A DNA stretch of 64,000 bases. Origin: Isoetes taiwanensis (taxonomy: Eukaryota > Streptophyta > Lycopodiopsida > Isoetales > Isoetaceae). The stretch is taken from NCBI GenBank assembly GCA_021234155.1, contig JAJEKV010000075.1, forward strand, positions 1,116,001 to 1,180,000, given 5' to 3'. The notes beneath the pieces were generated by a model. It was not told the DNA's origin. It searched no databases and was given only the letters and a program-made list of their open reading frames with translations. A program made the translations under genes and the position numbers. Positions 11,950 through 25,500 of this stretch are shown piece by piece (positions within the stretch are counted from its first letter, which is position 1; each line of letters starts with the position of its first letter).

Positions 11950-12130
11950 TTTTTACTCTGAGCTGCCTTTTTCGACTCGCGAGTCGAGAAAGGCCCTCAA
12001 ACTTGCATTTTTCGCTCTGAGCTGCCTTTCTCCACTCGCGAGTCGAGAAAGGCCTTCTAACCCCTAAAACCTGCGTTTTTGGCTTTGAACTGCCTTTCTC
12101 GACTCGCGAGTCGAGAAAGGCCTTCTGATC
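11950..12130. repeat. Palindrome array, three units
   Basis: Three tandem units of about 60-65 bp. Each is centred on CTCGACTCGCGAGTCGAG with flanking GCCTTT/AAAGGC. The third forms a perfect 30-bp palindrome (12092-12121, centre TCGCGA at 12104-12109). The spacers contain CCCTAAA, one unit of the plant telomere repeat on the complementary strand. The array is expanded in the second duplication copy. Confidence 0.9.
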
Positions 12131-12689
12131 CCTAAAACCCGTTTAAGGCTTTTGAATCGCTTTTCTATTGTGCTGGATATGTGAGAAATTGTTCTTTCCA
12201 AAATTTTGAGGTGCCGCATTATTTACAACTTTCGCCAGCAAGCTCCAATACTCTGTAAATTCATTGAAATTCAACCATCATTTTTATTCCGACGCCATTT
12301 GACAGCGCAACATAAGTTAAAGATCCGCTTGTTTTATGAGAACTTTGTTATAGATTTAAATGATAATTGTATCTACAAATATAACTTTATAAAAAGGCCA
12401 GACGCTGTGATTTTTAACCAAAATGTTTAAAGCCCCATATTAATATTTTTCTAAATATTTGTTACCATTCAATGGTGAAATTCAATGATGAAATAGAACT
12501 ACCAAACGGTGCCCTGGGCCGCTGTCGCCGCCATCAACCCGCATGTTATGTGCAACCTTAAGCAACATCATAGGTTGATAATCAAAAGAACAGCACAATT
12601 GCTTTGTGATTATTTTGCCATTGAAATTATTTATCAGTAGTATTGACGAACGGCGATATCAATGTATTAACTTTAGCTTTATAGATCTC

Positions 12690-12775
12690 AGAATAGAATA
12701 GAATAATAGAATAGAGTAGATTTGATTTTTTATCGCCCATGGAGACCAATAATTGGCCTATGGGACCCAAACAAA
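12690..12775 (-). mobile_element. LINE 3' end with (TATTC)n tail
   Basis: On the minus strand, GGGTCCCATAGGCCAAT and GGTCTCCATGGGCGATAAAA are followed by a run of TATTC units (plus-strand AGAATAGAATAGAATAATAG). The block matches the LINE 3' end at 38272-38345. It is absent from the second copy of the tandem duplication, so it was either inserted into copy 1 afterwards or lost from copy 2. Confidence 0.55.
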
Positions 12776-13449
12776 AAGATGCCTGTATTTTCCAAAAATG
12801 GCCCTAAGAACTGTTTTTATTTTATTTTATTTGCATGTAGCATCACTTGACTAATTTGATTTTGTCTCTTGCGGTCCTTATCTCTCGACCCGGATAGTAC
12901 ATGCTTGGGAGCAATGAAAAGATCAGTTCATTGAAGAAAGGTGCCAAGAAGAGGGTGGTGACATCGCTTGACATACAAAACTCCACGGGCCCATAAAGGA
13001 ACTCCTCATACAAATTTCTATCGTCTGTAAGTTGCACTGTGACTAGGAGAGAGCTCCACGCGCCCTTTGCACTAGGTGGTTCATGTGTGAAGAGGGTGTA
13101 ATCATTGTGCCCATACGACCACTATGGTCTCTTCACCCATTGTAATATATATTGTAATGAGCCCATTTATAAATATAAGGTATCTCAAAACTAGTATTTT
13201 TGGGTGATTAAGTAAACAATTTGCTTAATTTTTGTTGGAATTTGTGATCTCTTGTCTACCCACCTAAGAAAATAGAGCCAAAATGTTCAACTAAGAATCT
13301 TTTTCAACTAGAACTTTGGTTTCAATCTGTAATGAAATTCCGATGTTTGAGTTGCATTGTTCTTGTTATCGACTCGCTATCCAAGATAACTGAAGAAAGC
13401 TTGGATGCACACTAAATATTGTTGCAATTCAATTATGGACTTATACTTG

Positions 13450-13586
13450 GGCATTATGGTTCTATACTTGGGCATCCAGGGTTTCTTGATGAGGCAGTGG
13501 ATTTTATTCAGATGCTTCCTGGTGAATCTGATTCACTACTTTGGATGACCTTGCTGGGTGGTTGTAAAACACAGGGTAAAGTTTAA
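13450..13586 (+). pseudogene. Duplicated PPR 3' end
   Basis: About 45 codons nearly identical to the end of the PPR gene at 6860-9409 (HPGFLDEAVDFIQMLPGESD and the same stop codon). They were carried along by the tandem duplication. No start codon or upstream repeats are present, so this is not a gene. At the junction TATACTTGGGCA occurs twice (about 13442 and 13463), which may mark the breakpoint. Confidence 0.9.
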
Positions 13587-16500
13587 ACGAATGGGAGTTA
13601 CAGATTTATGCCATGCCTCAAAAAGCAACAATTGGCAAATGAACCACTTTGTTCATGAATTTCGGCGTTTTCCCGATGTTAAACCGATAGATTGATTTGT
13701 CGACATAGTGACATCTAGTATGAGCAATCTCTATGCATTGTTGATGTTCATAAATATTATATGCATATGTTTGGCGACCGAGGTTGAGCTAAATCCGTGC
13801 TTGTGCCATCAGGTCTGTTAACCTTCCGTGTATTTGTGGAGGATAGATGAGTGCCGATTTAGGTACATCGGTTGATATTCTCAAGGAATTTGGATAATGT
13901 TAGAGTCGTGGAGGAGAGAGACCAGCCGATGCTTGGGAGGTTGCAAAACACGCATGCATTTATTTAAGCTCGAAATGCATAATGCATACACCCATGGTGA
14001 TCACAACAAATCTATTAATCAAGTCGCAAGCATCCAAACAAAAATATGGGCATCATAATGATCCTTCGCTTATGAACAATTTCATGCCGCCATTTTAGTC
14101 GATATACTTGAGTGTTACAATCCAATTTCTTTGGGTAAGTCATTTATATTGGAAACTCTCTAACATGTTTTTGCCCCCGCTTAGATTTCTTTGGGTCCAA
14201 CTTGTTACATTGGGGCACCGCTAATATCTAATCTTTGTGTGAATTTTAACTACTCTTAGATGGGTGCGTGCATCAACCCACATCGATTCCCATAGTTAAG
14301 TTCGTTTCCCCATGGTGGTTGGTGGGGTTTGAGCCTTGTAAAGGAACAACCCAGCTTTTAAATTCGTTTTTTGGGTTTGGGAGGGGAAAGTGAAGTCTTA
14401 AGGGTCTAAATTTTATTTTGTAGGAATATACTGGATCGATGGCTAGGATTGTATAGGCTTGTGGGTGAAATCAGAGTATGGTTCTTTGGAGGGCACATGT
14501 GTTGTGATTGAGGGGGCATTAATGCACTTCTTTTTTGCAATATGGTAGAGATCGATCCATATGATACGACATGTTGTGACTTAATTATTGTGAAGCTTTG
14601 CTGGAAGAGGCCCCACATTGCAAGGTCGCTTCTTAAGAAAGTTCGTAAAGATGCAGGAAAGAAACAATGGGTATAGGATGGAAGTTGTGGGAGACCTTTG
14701 TTATTTAGCCCCCTTCCCTCCACGTGATACAGTAATATAACACATCGTGGGTAATTAGTCTTTGACTCACAAACGCTTTTGCTAGACAGATTCAACTAGA
14801 GTCCCACCGATTCAACTAGAAACACACCCATTCGCATAAAGAAAACACATGAATCTACAGCACTCCAGAAATCCATCACCTTAAAACCCACCTGGAGGTA
14901 ATAATGAGGCTACACAATTTTGGTTTCACGTTGTTCCGTTGTTGGGTTGCTTATGGTGTTTGACATTATTCAATGGAGTAAAATGCTTGGACTCGAGTTC
15001 AGATCCTCCCTTGGTTTGTAATAAGCTAACTAAGCACCATTTTGCTCTGTTGGTCGCTTTGGAAATTGCAAGAAGATGAAGGGTCCGACCGAAATTGCGA
15101 TGATATCTTTTCTTCTATATGGAACCTTCTTTTTTTGTTTTGAAGGTTTGTGGTGGTTGGGGGTTGGGGGGAGGAGACAGCAGATATATTATATTACAAG
15201 TAAGGAATTGCATGATATAAAAAAATGGAAGGTATTGGATCTCTTACCAAAAAAGTAGTGGTCAGTGACCACCTACAAACTCCTCCATAAAAGGGTATTT
15301 AAAATTTAAAGTTAAAGTCTAAATAAAATGATAATAAGATCACATAGATCACAATTAATAATCAAGTTTAAGCTTTAAATAGCAACACAGAAGTTTGATT
15401 AAAAACAAAAAAACCAGATTGTTGCAAGTTTAAGCTTTAAATGGCAACACAAAAGTTTGATTAAAAACAAAAAACCAGATTGTTATGAAGCTTCTAGTCA
15501 CGTCCGAACCGACAAGAACGCTGTATCAATAATAATACGCTTGAAAAAAGGGCAATTTCAAAGCTCAGAGTCCGAGAATGTCGAAAATGAATAACCTTCA
15601 AATATCCTATGTATTTTCTATGAAAAAATACCCTCCCCATAAATTTCCTACGTATTTTCCATGAAAAATAGACCCTCCCCATGTATACCTAATGGACACA
15701 TATCCAATGGACCCTCCCCCTTTCTAATGAGCTATGTAAAGAGTAATGCCTAATGCACATGTAAATAGCAACATATGCACCTATAATGCACATTATAACC
15801 TACGAGAGCCTATTAGACCTATGCATTAAATCTATTAATATGCATTAGACCTATATATTAATATGTACTTGTCCCCATTTTGTGTCTTGAACCTTCAAAA
15901 TGGGTTAAACAAGGTGTAAATTATATCATGATCTTCGTAAAGTTAAATTTTTACCTTAGAATAAGAATATATGCCTAGAAAACGTGCACCATGGCAACGT
16001 AATATTTAACGTGTGAACATAGTAGCACACACATGAAAAGAGGAAATTGGGGACACGTCAAAATATAATCCTATATTATTAGCATTTATTTTACACTTTC
16101 TTTTCAACGATATTGCCCTTTTTTACTCGAAATGCTTTTTCGACTCAAGCGAAGTCGAAAAGAACCTTTAACCCCTAAAACCCGCTGCTTTTGGCTTTTG
16201 AATCGAACAACTGATAGATGAAGTCGAAAGGCCTTCTGATCCCTAAAACCTGCGTTTCTGGCTTTGAACTGCCTTTCTCGACTCGCGAGTCGAGGAATGC
16301 CTTCTGATCCCTAAAACCTGCATTTTTCGCTTTGAGCTGCCTTTCTCGACTCGCAAGTCGAGAAAGGCCTTCTCAACCCCTAAAACCTCGCTTTTTTGAG
16401 CTTCCTTTCTCGACCAAGGAATGAAAGGCCTTCCACCCCTAAAACCCGCTTTCCGGGCTTAGAAAGGCCTTCGATCCCTAAAGCCTGCGCTTTTTAAGCG

Positions 16501-17349
16501 AGTCGCCTTTCTCGACTCGCGAGTCGAAAAGGCCTTCTCGATCCCTAAAGCCCGGCTTCTCGCTACCGCTTTCTCGACTCACCGAGAAAGGCCTTCCTCG
16601 ACCCCTAAAACCTGCGTTTTTACCGCTTTTCCTTCTCGACTCGCTCCGAGTCGAAAGGCCTTCCGACTGTTTTTTCCCCTATGAGTCAGCCTTTCACAAA
16701 GGCTCTCATGCCCTCAGATTTTCCAAAAATGGCCCTAAGAACTCGTGTTTTATTTTATTTTTTGCATGTAGCATCACTTGACTAATTTGATTTTGTCTCT
16801 TGCGTCCTTATCTCGACCGGATAGTACATGCTTGGGAGCAATGAAAAGATCAGCCATTGAAGAAAGGTGCCAAGAAGAGGGTGGTGACATCGCTTGGACA
16901 TACAAGCACGTGGCCCATAAAGGAACTCCTCATACAAATTTCTATCGCCCCAGAAGTTGCTCCGTGACTAGAGAGAGCTCCACGCCCTTTGCACTAGGTG
17001 GTTCATGTGTGAAGAGGGTGTAATCATTGTGCCCATACGACCACTATGGTCTCTTCACCCATTGTAATATATATTGTAATGAGCCCATTTATAAATATAA
17101 GGTATCTCAAAACTAGTATTTTTGGGTGATTAAGTAAACAATTTGCTTAATTTTTGTTGGAATTTGTGATCTCTTGTTTACCCACCGAGCCAAAATGTTC
17201 AACTAAGAATCTTTTTCAACTAGAACTTTGGTTTCAATCTGTAATGAAATTCCGATGTTTGAGTTGCATTGTTCTTGTTCTCGACTCGCTATCCAAGATA
17301 ACCGGAAGAAAGCTTGATGCACACTAACGCAAAAATTCAATTATGGACA
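13451..17349. repeat. Direct tandem duplication, copy 2
   Basis: The offset to copy 1 is 4177 bp at the left end and 3912 bp at the right end. A 58-bp block after 13930 is unique to this copy, and the palindrome array is about three times longer, while about 600 bp of copy 1 is missing. Differences between the copies are concentrated at CAG and CTG trinucleotides (see findings). The open frames in this copy overlap non-coding sequence of copy 1 and are not genes. Confidence 0.9.
16110..16680. repeat. Palindrome array, about nine units
   Basis: This is the expanded counterpart of 11950-12130. About nine degenerate units carry variants of CTCGACTCGCGAGTCGAG with CCCTAAA-type spacers. Some units are perfect in the core and others lose one arm (for example CTCGACCAAGG). 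Part of the degeneracy may come from the same sequence errors suspected in the rest of copy 2. Confidence 0.85.
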
Positions 17350-19850
17350 GCTTTGCCTGGGTGCTCCTTTTTGTGTAAAATAACAGGGTTCCGAAAAAAA
17401 GTGGGAATGGAATGAGTCCCACTTTAATACGACTTTAAATCCAAAGACACCATCGAGAGTGATAATGAAGAAGGCTTCTCTGATGTGCTCAAACATGATC
17501 CTATCAAGCTCATTTGGGCCGTAGGGTAGTGGACTCAAAGCAGAGAAGGATAGTCATCCCGAGCCCATTCTAGAATATGCAGTTTCTCTTCAAAATACTT
17601 CTTGATTTCTTGACTGGAGGCCTAGATATCCTTGTCCCACAAGATTCGCTCCAAAGTTTTACAATCAATGACTTTTCATTTAACCTAATGCAGCACTGAC
17701 AATTGGCCATGTTAACATTGCGTAAGAAAGAAACCTTGTGTGCATGCCCTCTTGGAGGTGCTTCTTCACCAAATAATCATTCCATGTCAACATCCCGCAT
17801 TAAGATTCGTGAGTAAAAATTGGAAATGACTTGTAAATATTTAACTCGGTCCCATAGGTGGTCATACTTTTCCCTTTCAACAATCTATGGGCCACTCAAA
17901 CAAATGAATTTGAAAAGAAGTTTTGAGCTCATGCAGTGTTGGAATGTTGCTGGAGATATCAACCCCATTCTTATGCTGCCAAATTGACCAGTAGCATAGA
18001 ATTTTGACAGTCTCAAGAAAGGGAGAGGTCGGATTTAAAAAAGAAAGCAGATCCTCCTCTCTCTGACAGGCAATATCCAAGAAATGTCTGATTCATAACC
18101 AAAAAGGTCGAAGCTTGGGGCAGATAAAGATATGGTTAGATGGCTCAGATCTTCCACATCCCAAAGGGTAGGGGTCAGAAAGCTGAATATTATGCTTGGC
18201 CAAGTATGCATTGATTTTGAGGCTCTACTTGAGGAGGGGCCATCTAAGCACTATGATTTGATTAGCACAACCGCAATTTCCATCCAAATTTGATAGATGA
18301 AATGGCCAACTCTTTTCCGGGCGCAACCAAACAAATGACACTTTGAGAAGAGGTTTCCCAATAAGTAAAGAATAAAGTGTCGAGACTTTATAACCTTTAC
18401 CATTGCACTTCCAATTGAGGTTTGTGAGCTTGAGGGCCAAGATTCCCCGACATAAGATTAATGCTCCAAAGAAAGAGAAGTGGCCCTCGCCGGGCAAAAT
18501 CAACATCCAAAGTTCAAATTGCCCATGGTGTGGAGATTGACTTGATGCCATACTTTATATTTAATTGGGTGCTTAAGGGCTAAGAAACCATCATCCTTGT
18601 CAACTAAATCCTCGATGCTAGAAGAATCCAAAGTCGCCGAGCTTTGATTCCAAGGTGATGTTTTAAAGCAGCAAAAATCTTGATTTCAGGCTTGGATAAT
18701 TCTGCTCATGATTTGGGAGGTACCAAGGGCATTGTCTAACTGATAGAAAGCAGAGTTCGAAAGATTATGTGGCAAAGAAGGAGCTCCTATCAGAGAGGTG
18801 GAGTTAACCCAATATTTAACAAGTTGAAGAGCAGGAGAAGGGGCCTCAAGTGAAAACCAATTTTGCAGAAGTGCCCGGGCTTAGGTAAAGAGGTCTTTAT
18901 AGCTCAAACCTCCTCCTCTTTAGGGGGAGTGAGATTCTCCCAAGACACCATTCCAGATCCCAGCCAGATGAAGTCTCGTATAGCTATTTTGAAGGACTTG
19001 TATGACTTTTTGTCTGCTATGATAAAAGAGGAAAAGAAAATGTGGCTGCTAGCAATGACACTATTGATTATCTCTATTCTTCCTGTCAGAGTGAAAGATT
19101 TAGTGCAAAGCTGAATCTTTCTCTTTAACTTGTTGACAATGGGTTTCCTGGGCATGTTTAAAGCTCATGTTTAAAGCCAAGGGCAGTCTAAGCATTCTGG
19201 TGGCAGTATTGTGCCCTATTACTTTAATCCCGCAAATATCTATTTTACTGGAATCTATGACAATGGTATATTTATCCCTGTTTAATTGAACCCCGAGGCT
19301 TTCCAAATGTCTACATTGCCGAGAAAAATGTTGATGATGATGCCATCATCTTTCAAGAAGACAAAGGTATTATCGATACCGCATGATTGAAAACACTCGA
19401 TCTTCTATTAACTAATGGATGAGACCTCTACTTTGCAAGGTAAGGGTGGCTTTAGTAACCAGTTTGTCACAATTAAGAAAATATATATGGAGCTAAAGAG
19501 CATCCTTGCCTCATGCATCTTTTACATTCAAGAAATTTTGATGGAGCTCCATTAACTAGAACAACAGAGCAACTTGTGTCATTAAAGACAAACACTTTTT
19601 GAGTGACCTTACTTGAAAATCCAATATCCTCCATGACTCTGTATAAGAGTCACGGTCAATAGTATCAAAGGCACGCTTGAAATCTAGTTTTAAGAGCATA
19701 CAACCCTGGTTTGTTTGTAAAGCATAAATAGCTTCGGATGAGGAACACAATAATAAGTGGAAAAACCATATCCCAATCTTTCTGAGTTACACTATTATCT
19801 GACCTTCAAAGAACAAAGAACTGATATCATAGTGGAAATATTGGAACATG
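17350..19850 (-). mobile_element. Decayed LINE, RT and 3' part
   Basis: Minus-strand pieces line up in the order of a plant L1-type ORF2: LLKLDFKRAFDTID (RT, about 19650-19700), then the RT connection region with LTGRIEIINSVIAS (about 19050-19100) and FIWLG...WENLTPPKEE (about 18910-18980), then the C-terminal part (17877-18551). Where the YADD box is expected (about 19360) the frame reads GIDNTFVFLKDD, so catalytic residues are lost. The endonuclease is absent, so the copy is 5' truncated. Stops and frame shifts are frequent. Confidence 0.8.
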
Positions 19851-22490
19851 CTTGTTATAGCTCGATGGCTCCAGATCCTGCACATCGAAAATACGAAGCC
19901 CTTAGATCAAAAACAATATTAAATAAATAATAGAAATTCACCGTAAAGAAAGGAAAGACAGTAAATTGACCCACAATTAGCCTGGAGCTCAAGAAACGCT
20001 CGACGTTGTCCGATCTTGTCTTTTTCATAACAAATCGTGTATAGACATGTTTAACCCCTTTACATAAAATGTCTTTTACTCTCAAATTCGACGATTATGG
20101 CCCTCCAATGTGCATCATTTGACCTAGAATGAAGTTTCCAATAAAGACATTGAAGCAGCCTTAATCAAATTCAATTGAAATTGAACTAATTGCCATCTGA
20201 AAGCAAGAAAAAAAGGGGCTAGAGAGTTGAGTCAGGGCGGGAGGTGCACCTATTTTCTTCGTTTTTCTACGTTTTTTGTTTGAAGTACTTTCTTGGTCAA
20301 AATTGGTCAAAGAATTCAAATTTTGCTTTCTCTGATCCCAATTCTCTCTGAATTGTTTGCTGGCCTGGTAGAGGCTAGCAATTCTTTCTCTGGATTTCTC
20401 TTGCTCTGGATTTCTCTTGCTCAAAATAGCCTAGTTGAGTGGTGAGCTTAGCCTTGTGAACGTATCACAAGTACACAATATGGGATGGTTAACAGTGATA
20501 TCACTTCAATATGCCCTTCATTATCATCAATCCCAATTCCTTGTATTAACATGGCAACCGAGCCGATGATATCTTATCGGTTCAATGAGAAATTGTGTAA
20601 ACCATGCATCCAGTACCACAATAAGGTTAAGCTTGCAATGTTTAAAAGATATGGATTCTACCTTTCATAGTAGTATTGCTTTACAACACCACTCCCACTT
20701 TAACGAACAAGAAAAACACCCTAGAATGTGATGGTGATTGAGCGAAATTTGAGTGAATGTCATCTAACAACATCAAAACATCAGTTTCTTAACCCATTCA
20801 CTAAGCATATCAAACTCAACAAATTGACCACAAGAGTGAATTTCAAATACACAATATGTGATTGTTAACCCATCATCTCACTTCAGTATGCCCTTCATTA
20901 TCACCAATCCCAATTTCTTGTATTAATATGGCAAGAGAGACGATGATGATATTTTATCAATCCAATGAGAAATTGTGTAAATAATGCCTCTAGTACCACA
21001 ATAAGGTTGTAAAAAGAAGATTACAACATTTCAAAGACAAAAATCCTACCTTTCACACTAGTATTGCTCTATAACACCACTCCTACTTTCAAAGACAAAA
21101 TTGAATAAGAAAAGCACACCAAACTAGGATGTGATGGTGATTGAGCAAATGTTGAGCGAATGTCATCCAACAACAGCACAATTAGACACACAAGAGGACA
21201 GAGACGAGTGGATTTTTTTTTATTATTACATGGTTGAGATTGTTACATGGCATTGCAATATAGCTGAATGGTTGATCAACATTAGAAATATCTAGTTTAT
21301 TATTATAGGCTCTTAGGATACGTTCCTTGGAAGCCGGCCAGACTTCAATTTTGAGGTCCAAGTTCAAGCCGGAGTGTTCTCGTGCAAACCTTCTTTGCCA
21401 GGTGGCAAGGTCCGACTCCAAACACGACTTCATATTTTCAGAGACAAGAGTAGGGATTCGGGTTCGCTAACTTGATTTTGTCTTCAGTAGATGTACTTTT
21501 TCCAAGTCGGGACGCTTGTAAATGAACCGAAGTCTAGCTCGTAGGTTACAAGCTAACTAAAACCGATCTTATTTTTTCCAAATTTCGGAGTTGACCATAC
21601 ATACATACATACACGTCCATGTCACGTCACTAAGCCAGAAGTCGTTTTGACGTGTATCATAGAAAAATAGCAGGGCATTCTGCCACGTAAATGAATTAAA
21701 ATTTAAAAAAGAAAGGGCCACAAAAAAAAAAGGGCCAGAAAAGAATCCAGAGCAATGAAAAAAGCTCTCGCGTTGTGGCCTGGCCTCTCGTATGATGGAC
21801 ACCTCATACTTACCTCATATCGCCGCCTTGTTCGATCCCTCAGATGCTTCAATTGATCACAGTCTGATCCTATGCTAGCCCTTTCACAGGCTTAAATCTG
21901 ATGCTACATAAATTTCCTTCCCAGATTGGCCTTAAGGCCAGTTACTCACTTTCACAGATTAAGATTTTGCAGTATCTCCTTGTGAATCAGTTTTTCTGCA
22001 AATGGGCAGAGACTCATCATCTTGATCCGCTGGAATGCTGCCATTTTGTTTCCTAGATCACATGACATTGTAATTCATGCCACAAATACATGTGCAAAAG
22101 TGTGTCTTTGCATTGACATACTTCCATGGCATGCACAATGTCATTGCCGGAACTCGGCACAAGCAGAACTGACCGAGTCATGCATAGTAGAAGACATTCG
22201 TGGCTGTCGTTCCCGGACATTCTGCCAAAATCGGCTTTACAACTGGTTCGTTTTCTTGACGAGATTTTGTATTAGATTCTAAGCATGAGAGAAACTATGA
22301 GACTTAAACCTTAAGATCGAGGCCATTGGTATGCCATAATACAGAGATGATCAGAGGATGAAACATAATGTACCATTGAGAATTCCTACTAAAATTCATG
22401 TCATTGTTACTCAATCAAATCTATATGATAGTTAATTCGTGTAAAGATAGTCACTGCATCCTATTTTCATGTTGTCACTTGCGTATTCAC
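19850..22490. other. Intergenic, no gene recognised
   Basis: It contains a 380-bp tandem duplication and a CATA microsatellite (21596-21612), both noted separately or here. A minus-strand frame at 20161-20424 is polar and lysine-rich without a recognised domain. The right end should hold the promoter and first exon of the glucosylceramidase gene, but I could not place that exon. Confidence 0.5.
20470..21170. repeat. Diverged tandem duplication, period about 380 bp
   Basis: The block starting ACACAATATGGGATGGTTAA near 20473 recurs near 20853 with about 10-15 percent differences. It includes CTTCATTATCA.CAATCCCAA and AATGAGAAATTGTGTAAA. There is no coding potential. Confidence 0.8.
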
Positions 22491-22542
22491 GTTAATGATG
22501 TTATGCCAATTCTATGATTTACGGTTTTCCATTTTCAAACAG

Positions 22543-25500
22543 CTAGAGAATGATCCCGGTGCCCCTCCTAAACATGCGTGGAAGCGCAAGCTTAACTCCC
22601 ATGCCAACTTCTTAAAGGAGTTCAGTGTGACATTCATGGAAGGCTTGAAGATGGTATCATTTATATTCTTGCAGTTCTTTGTTTGGTATGCTGATCTGCT
22701 TTTCTAGAAAGGGAGCATCTGTAAGATTCTCAGTATTCACAAAGTCAATTTTCTGTAGCTGGGACTGGGTTTACGGCTTTGGAATTATGTTCAAGCTGAA
22801 CGGTCTGAAGGACGGGTACTTTTGCTTCCCCAGTGACCTTTGTCTTTTGCTTGCCAATTAAAGGTTTGAAAGTTTATTAACACAAGGATGTGGGATCTGT
22901 ATAGACTGTTCCGATCGATCCTTTCAGTCGTACAAACAAACCTTCTGCTTGCCATGGAGTGCCACTTGGTGGAATGGGGTCCGTAATCATTGCTTAAGCT
23001 TTGAAGCACCATGAAATCCTTTTTGACCTATCTGTATTGTGGTTCAGGGGAGGTAGCATTGGAAGAGGATTTCGTGGAGAATTCAGGCGTTGGCAATTGC
23101 TTCCTGCATTTTCTAGTGAAGCCCCAGTGCTAGCAGATCAGTTCTCGGTATGTTTCATTGAGGAGGTTTCAAATCTTCGAGAGGGATACTTAATGTCCAT
23201 ATTTTTTCCTGTTCTACTCAGGTCTTTATTTGTCGTGAAAAAGAAAGTGGGGAAAAGAAAAAAATTGCATCAGTTTTAGCACCAGGTCGGCCTCAAGAAT
23301 TTGATGGGTATAGCTTCAACTACTTTTAGGAAGTATCTTTTAAAGAATCTCTTCTATGTTTGGAGATATATATGCAAACAGGAATAGGCAGTTAATGGTT
23401 TTGTTGGATTCTCAGGAAGAAAGAGGATCCCTTTGGAATTTCTTCTTGGAATTGGGCTCTTGATGGTCAGAATTCAACTTATTACGCATTGTTTCCAAGA
23501 GCATGGACCATATATGATGGTAAGGAAGTAATGGCCTTCTGATTGACTGTCAAGATTGTGAGTCCCAAATTAATTTCGGAAATAAACTATATAGGAGAAC
23601 CAGATCCAGATTTGAAGATATCCTGCCGTCAGGTTTCTCCATTTATTCCACATAATTACCGGGAAAGCAGTCTACCATGTTGTGTCTTTTCGTACGTAGT
23701 AAGTGTTTGTCTTACCCTGTGGCAATTGCTTTCTCATTTTTTGGTGTACTTAGTTATTCTGACTATTCTGTGCACCAGTTGGTTAATACAGGTAAGGAGG
23801 AAGCAAATGCGAGCTTATTATTTACTTGGGCGGTATGTCAAACTACAGTATTTACTTAGTCTAAGGAATTCAGACCGCAAGTAACTTAAGGGCACACTCT
23901 ATTTTTGTTGTCCAGAATTCCGTTGGTGGGAACTCCGGATTGTCAGGTGGCCATTTTAATATTCCATTTGTGTAAGAGTTTCACTGAGAATCCTCGAAAA
24001 TTTTGTGAAAATTTCTAGTAGTTGTATTATATTTGATGCCGATTTTATTGTCCTTCAGAGAAGCTGATGGAGTGAAAGGTGTTGTTCTTCATCACCAGTG
24101 AGTTTAAAACGGTTTTCATGCAGTCTATGTGCTTCAATTATTGCTTACCATTCTGATTCATGAAATTATGCAGAACAGCGAGAGGCCAACCTCCAGTAAA
24201 GTTTGCAATAGCAGCCAAGCAAACTCCTGAATGTAATGTATCAGTCTGCCCATCATTTTTTCTGTCGGGTAAAGGAGGTGGTTACACCGCCAGGGACATG
24301 TGGAATGAAATGGCAGAGGTATGTTTTTCTTTTGTTTTGGAGGTTTGGATAATTAAAAGAAAAAATATTCCAAGGTCAAGTTCAAGGAAGTTATTAGTGT
24401 TAGGAATTTGTAGATCATAAAGTGCTCAAACAAAAATTCAGGAATGTCGGAATGAAGTATAGCTTAGGAGAGGTAGCTAACAAAGAGATGGCTACTAACT
24501 TATAATATTTGGATTCGAGCTTCGGGACAGTGCATTGAGGAGTAATTCATGAATATCATTAATTTTGAACTTGCAGAGAGGAAGTTTCAAAGATGATAAT
24601 TTGAATATAGGACCTTCTATGCCTTCACCAAAGGGAGTGCCTATTGGAGCTGGTGTAGTTGCATCTGTTGTTGTACCACCTCATGGAAAAGTTACTGTTG
24701 ACTTTGCGTTAGGATGGGACAACCCCGAAGTGAAGTTCACAAAAGGGAGATCCTATTACAGGTTTACATGTGCATTGCTTGTTTTTCTTGTTATGCCACT
24801 GCTTTTCTAGTTTTTATACTTAAAATTTGCATCTGCAGGCGGTACACACAATTCTATGGCACTTCTGGTGATGCAGCTCCTAAGCTTGTGCATGATGCAC
24901 TGACTGGTGAGTACTATGGTTCTTAATCGTTCCTCGAAACTCTTAAACAAGAAAAATGCAATAGATCTGTTCAGGTGTTTTTTTCCCTTGTACCTTTGAC
25001 TTAACATGAGCCACTAAACCTGCACTCAAGGCTTGGGGAGGCGCCTGATTCATTAAGCGAGAAACGTTAACATGATGCGGCATTCTATAACTTCTGCATA
25101 TTCATTGCTTATTAATCCAGAAGTTCCATGTACATCATGATCAAGCTATAATTACCAGGATTCATGAGAATGCCTGCATATAGATTTTTGGCTTTAAATA
25201 TTGGAGTTTTATTGGGTCGATCACGCTTGCAGGTCCTTGCAATCCTTGTGTCCCACTAAGTTTCTAATTGCCCTTCTGATGAGATTACCATTCCTCTGGG
25301 AAATGTTGCATCCCGTGGACGGGCAAGGTTTTTTGATCTAAATTTTCCTTCTAAACATTGCTGAGTTACTGATATTCAGGAAGTTCAACATGCACTTCCA
25401 TGCTCTATGATCAAGCATCCTCGTTTTTGGCCAGCTCTTGTAGCCATTTCTGGAGGCTGCCACAGTCCCTTCGCTATTTGAAATTTAACAGCTTGACATG

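Larger units (their letters stand above)
9275..13441. repeat. Direct tandem duplication, copy 1
   Basis: A unit of about 4.17 kb begins inside the PPR gene (GCATTATGG near 9275) and ends at AATTCAATTATGGAC near 13440. It recurs immediately as copy 2. Apart from the PPR 3' end it carries no gene I can recognise. It includes a 62-bp internal duplication (about 11137-11260), a three-unit palindrome array (11950-12130) and a LINE 3' end (12690-12775). Roughly 600 bp (about 12150-12785) has no counterpart in copy 2. Confidence 0.9.

Noticed and set aside
14406-14795. 129-codon minus-strand frame in duplication copy 2
   Set aside because: Only the first 70 codons are open in copy 1; no motif is present, and the region diverges as non-coding DNA.
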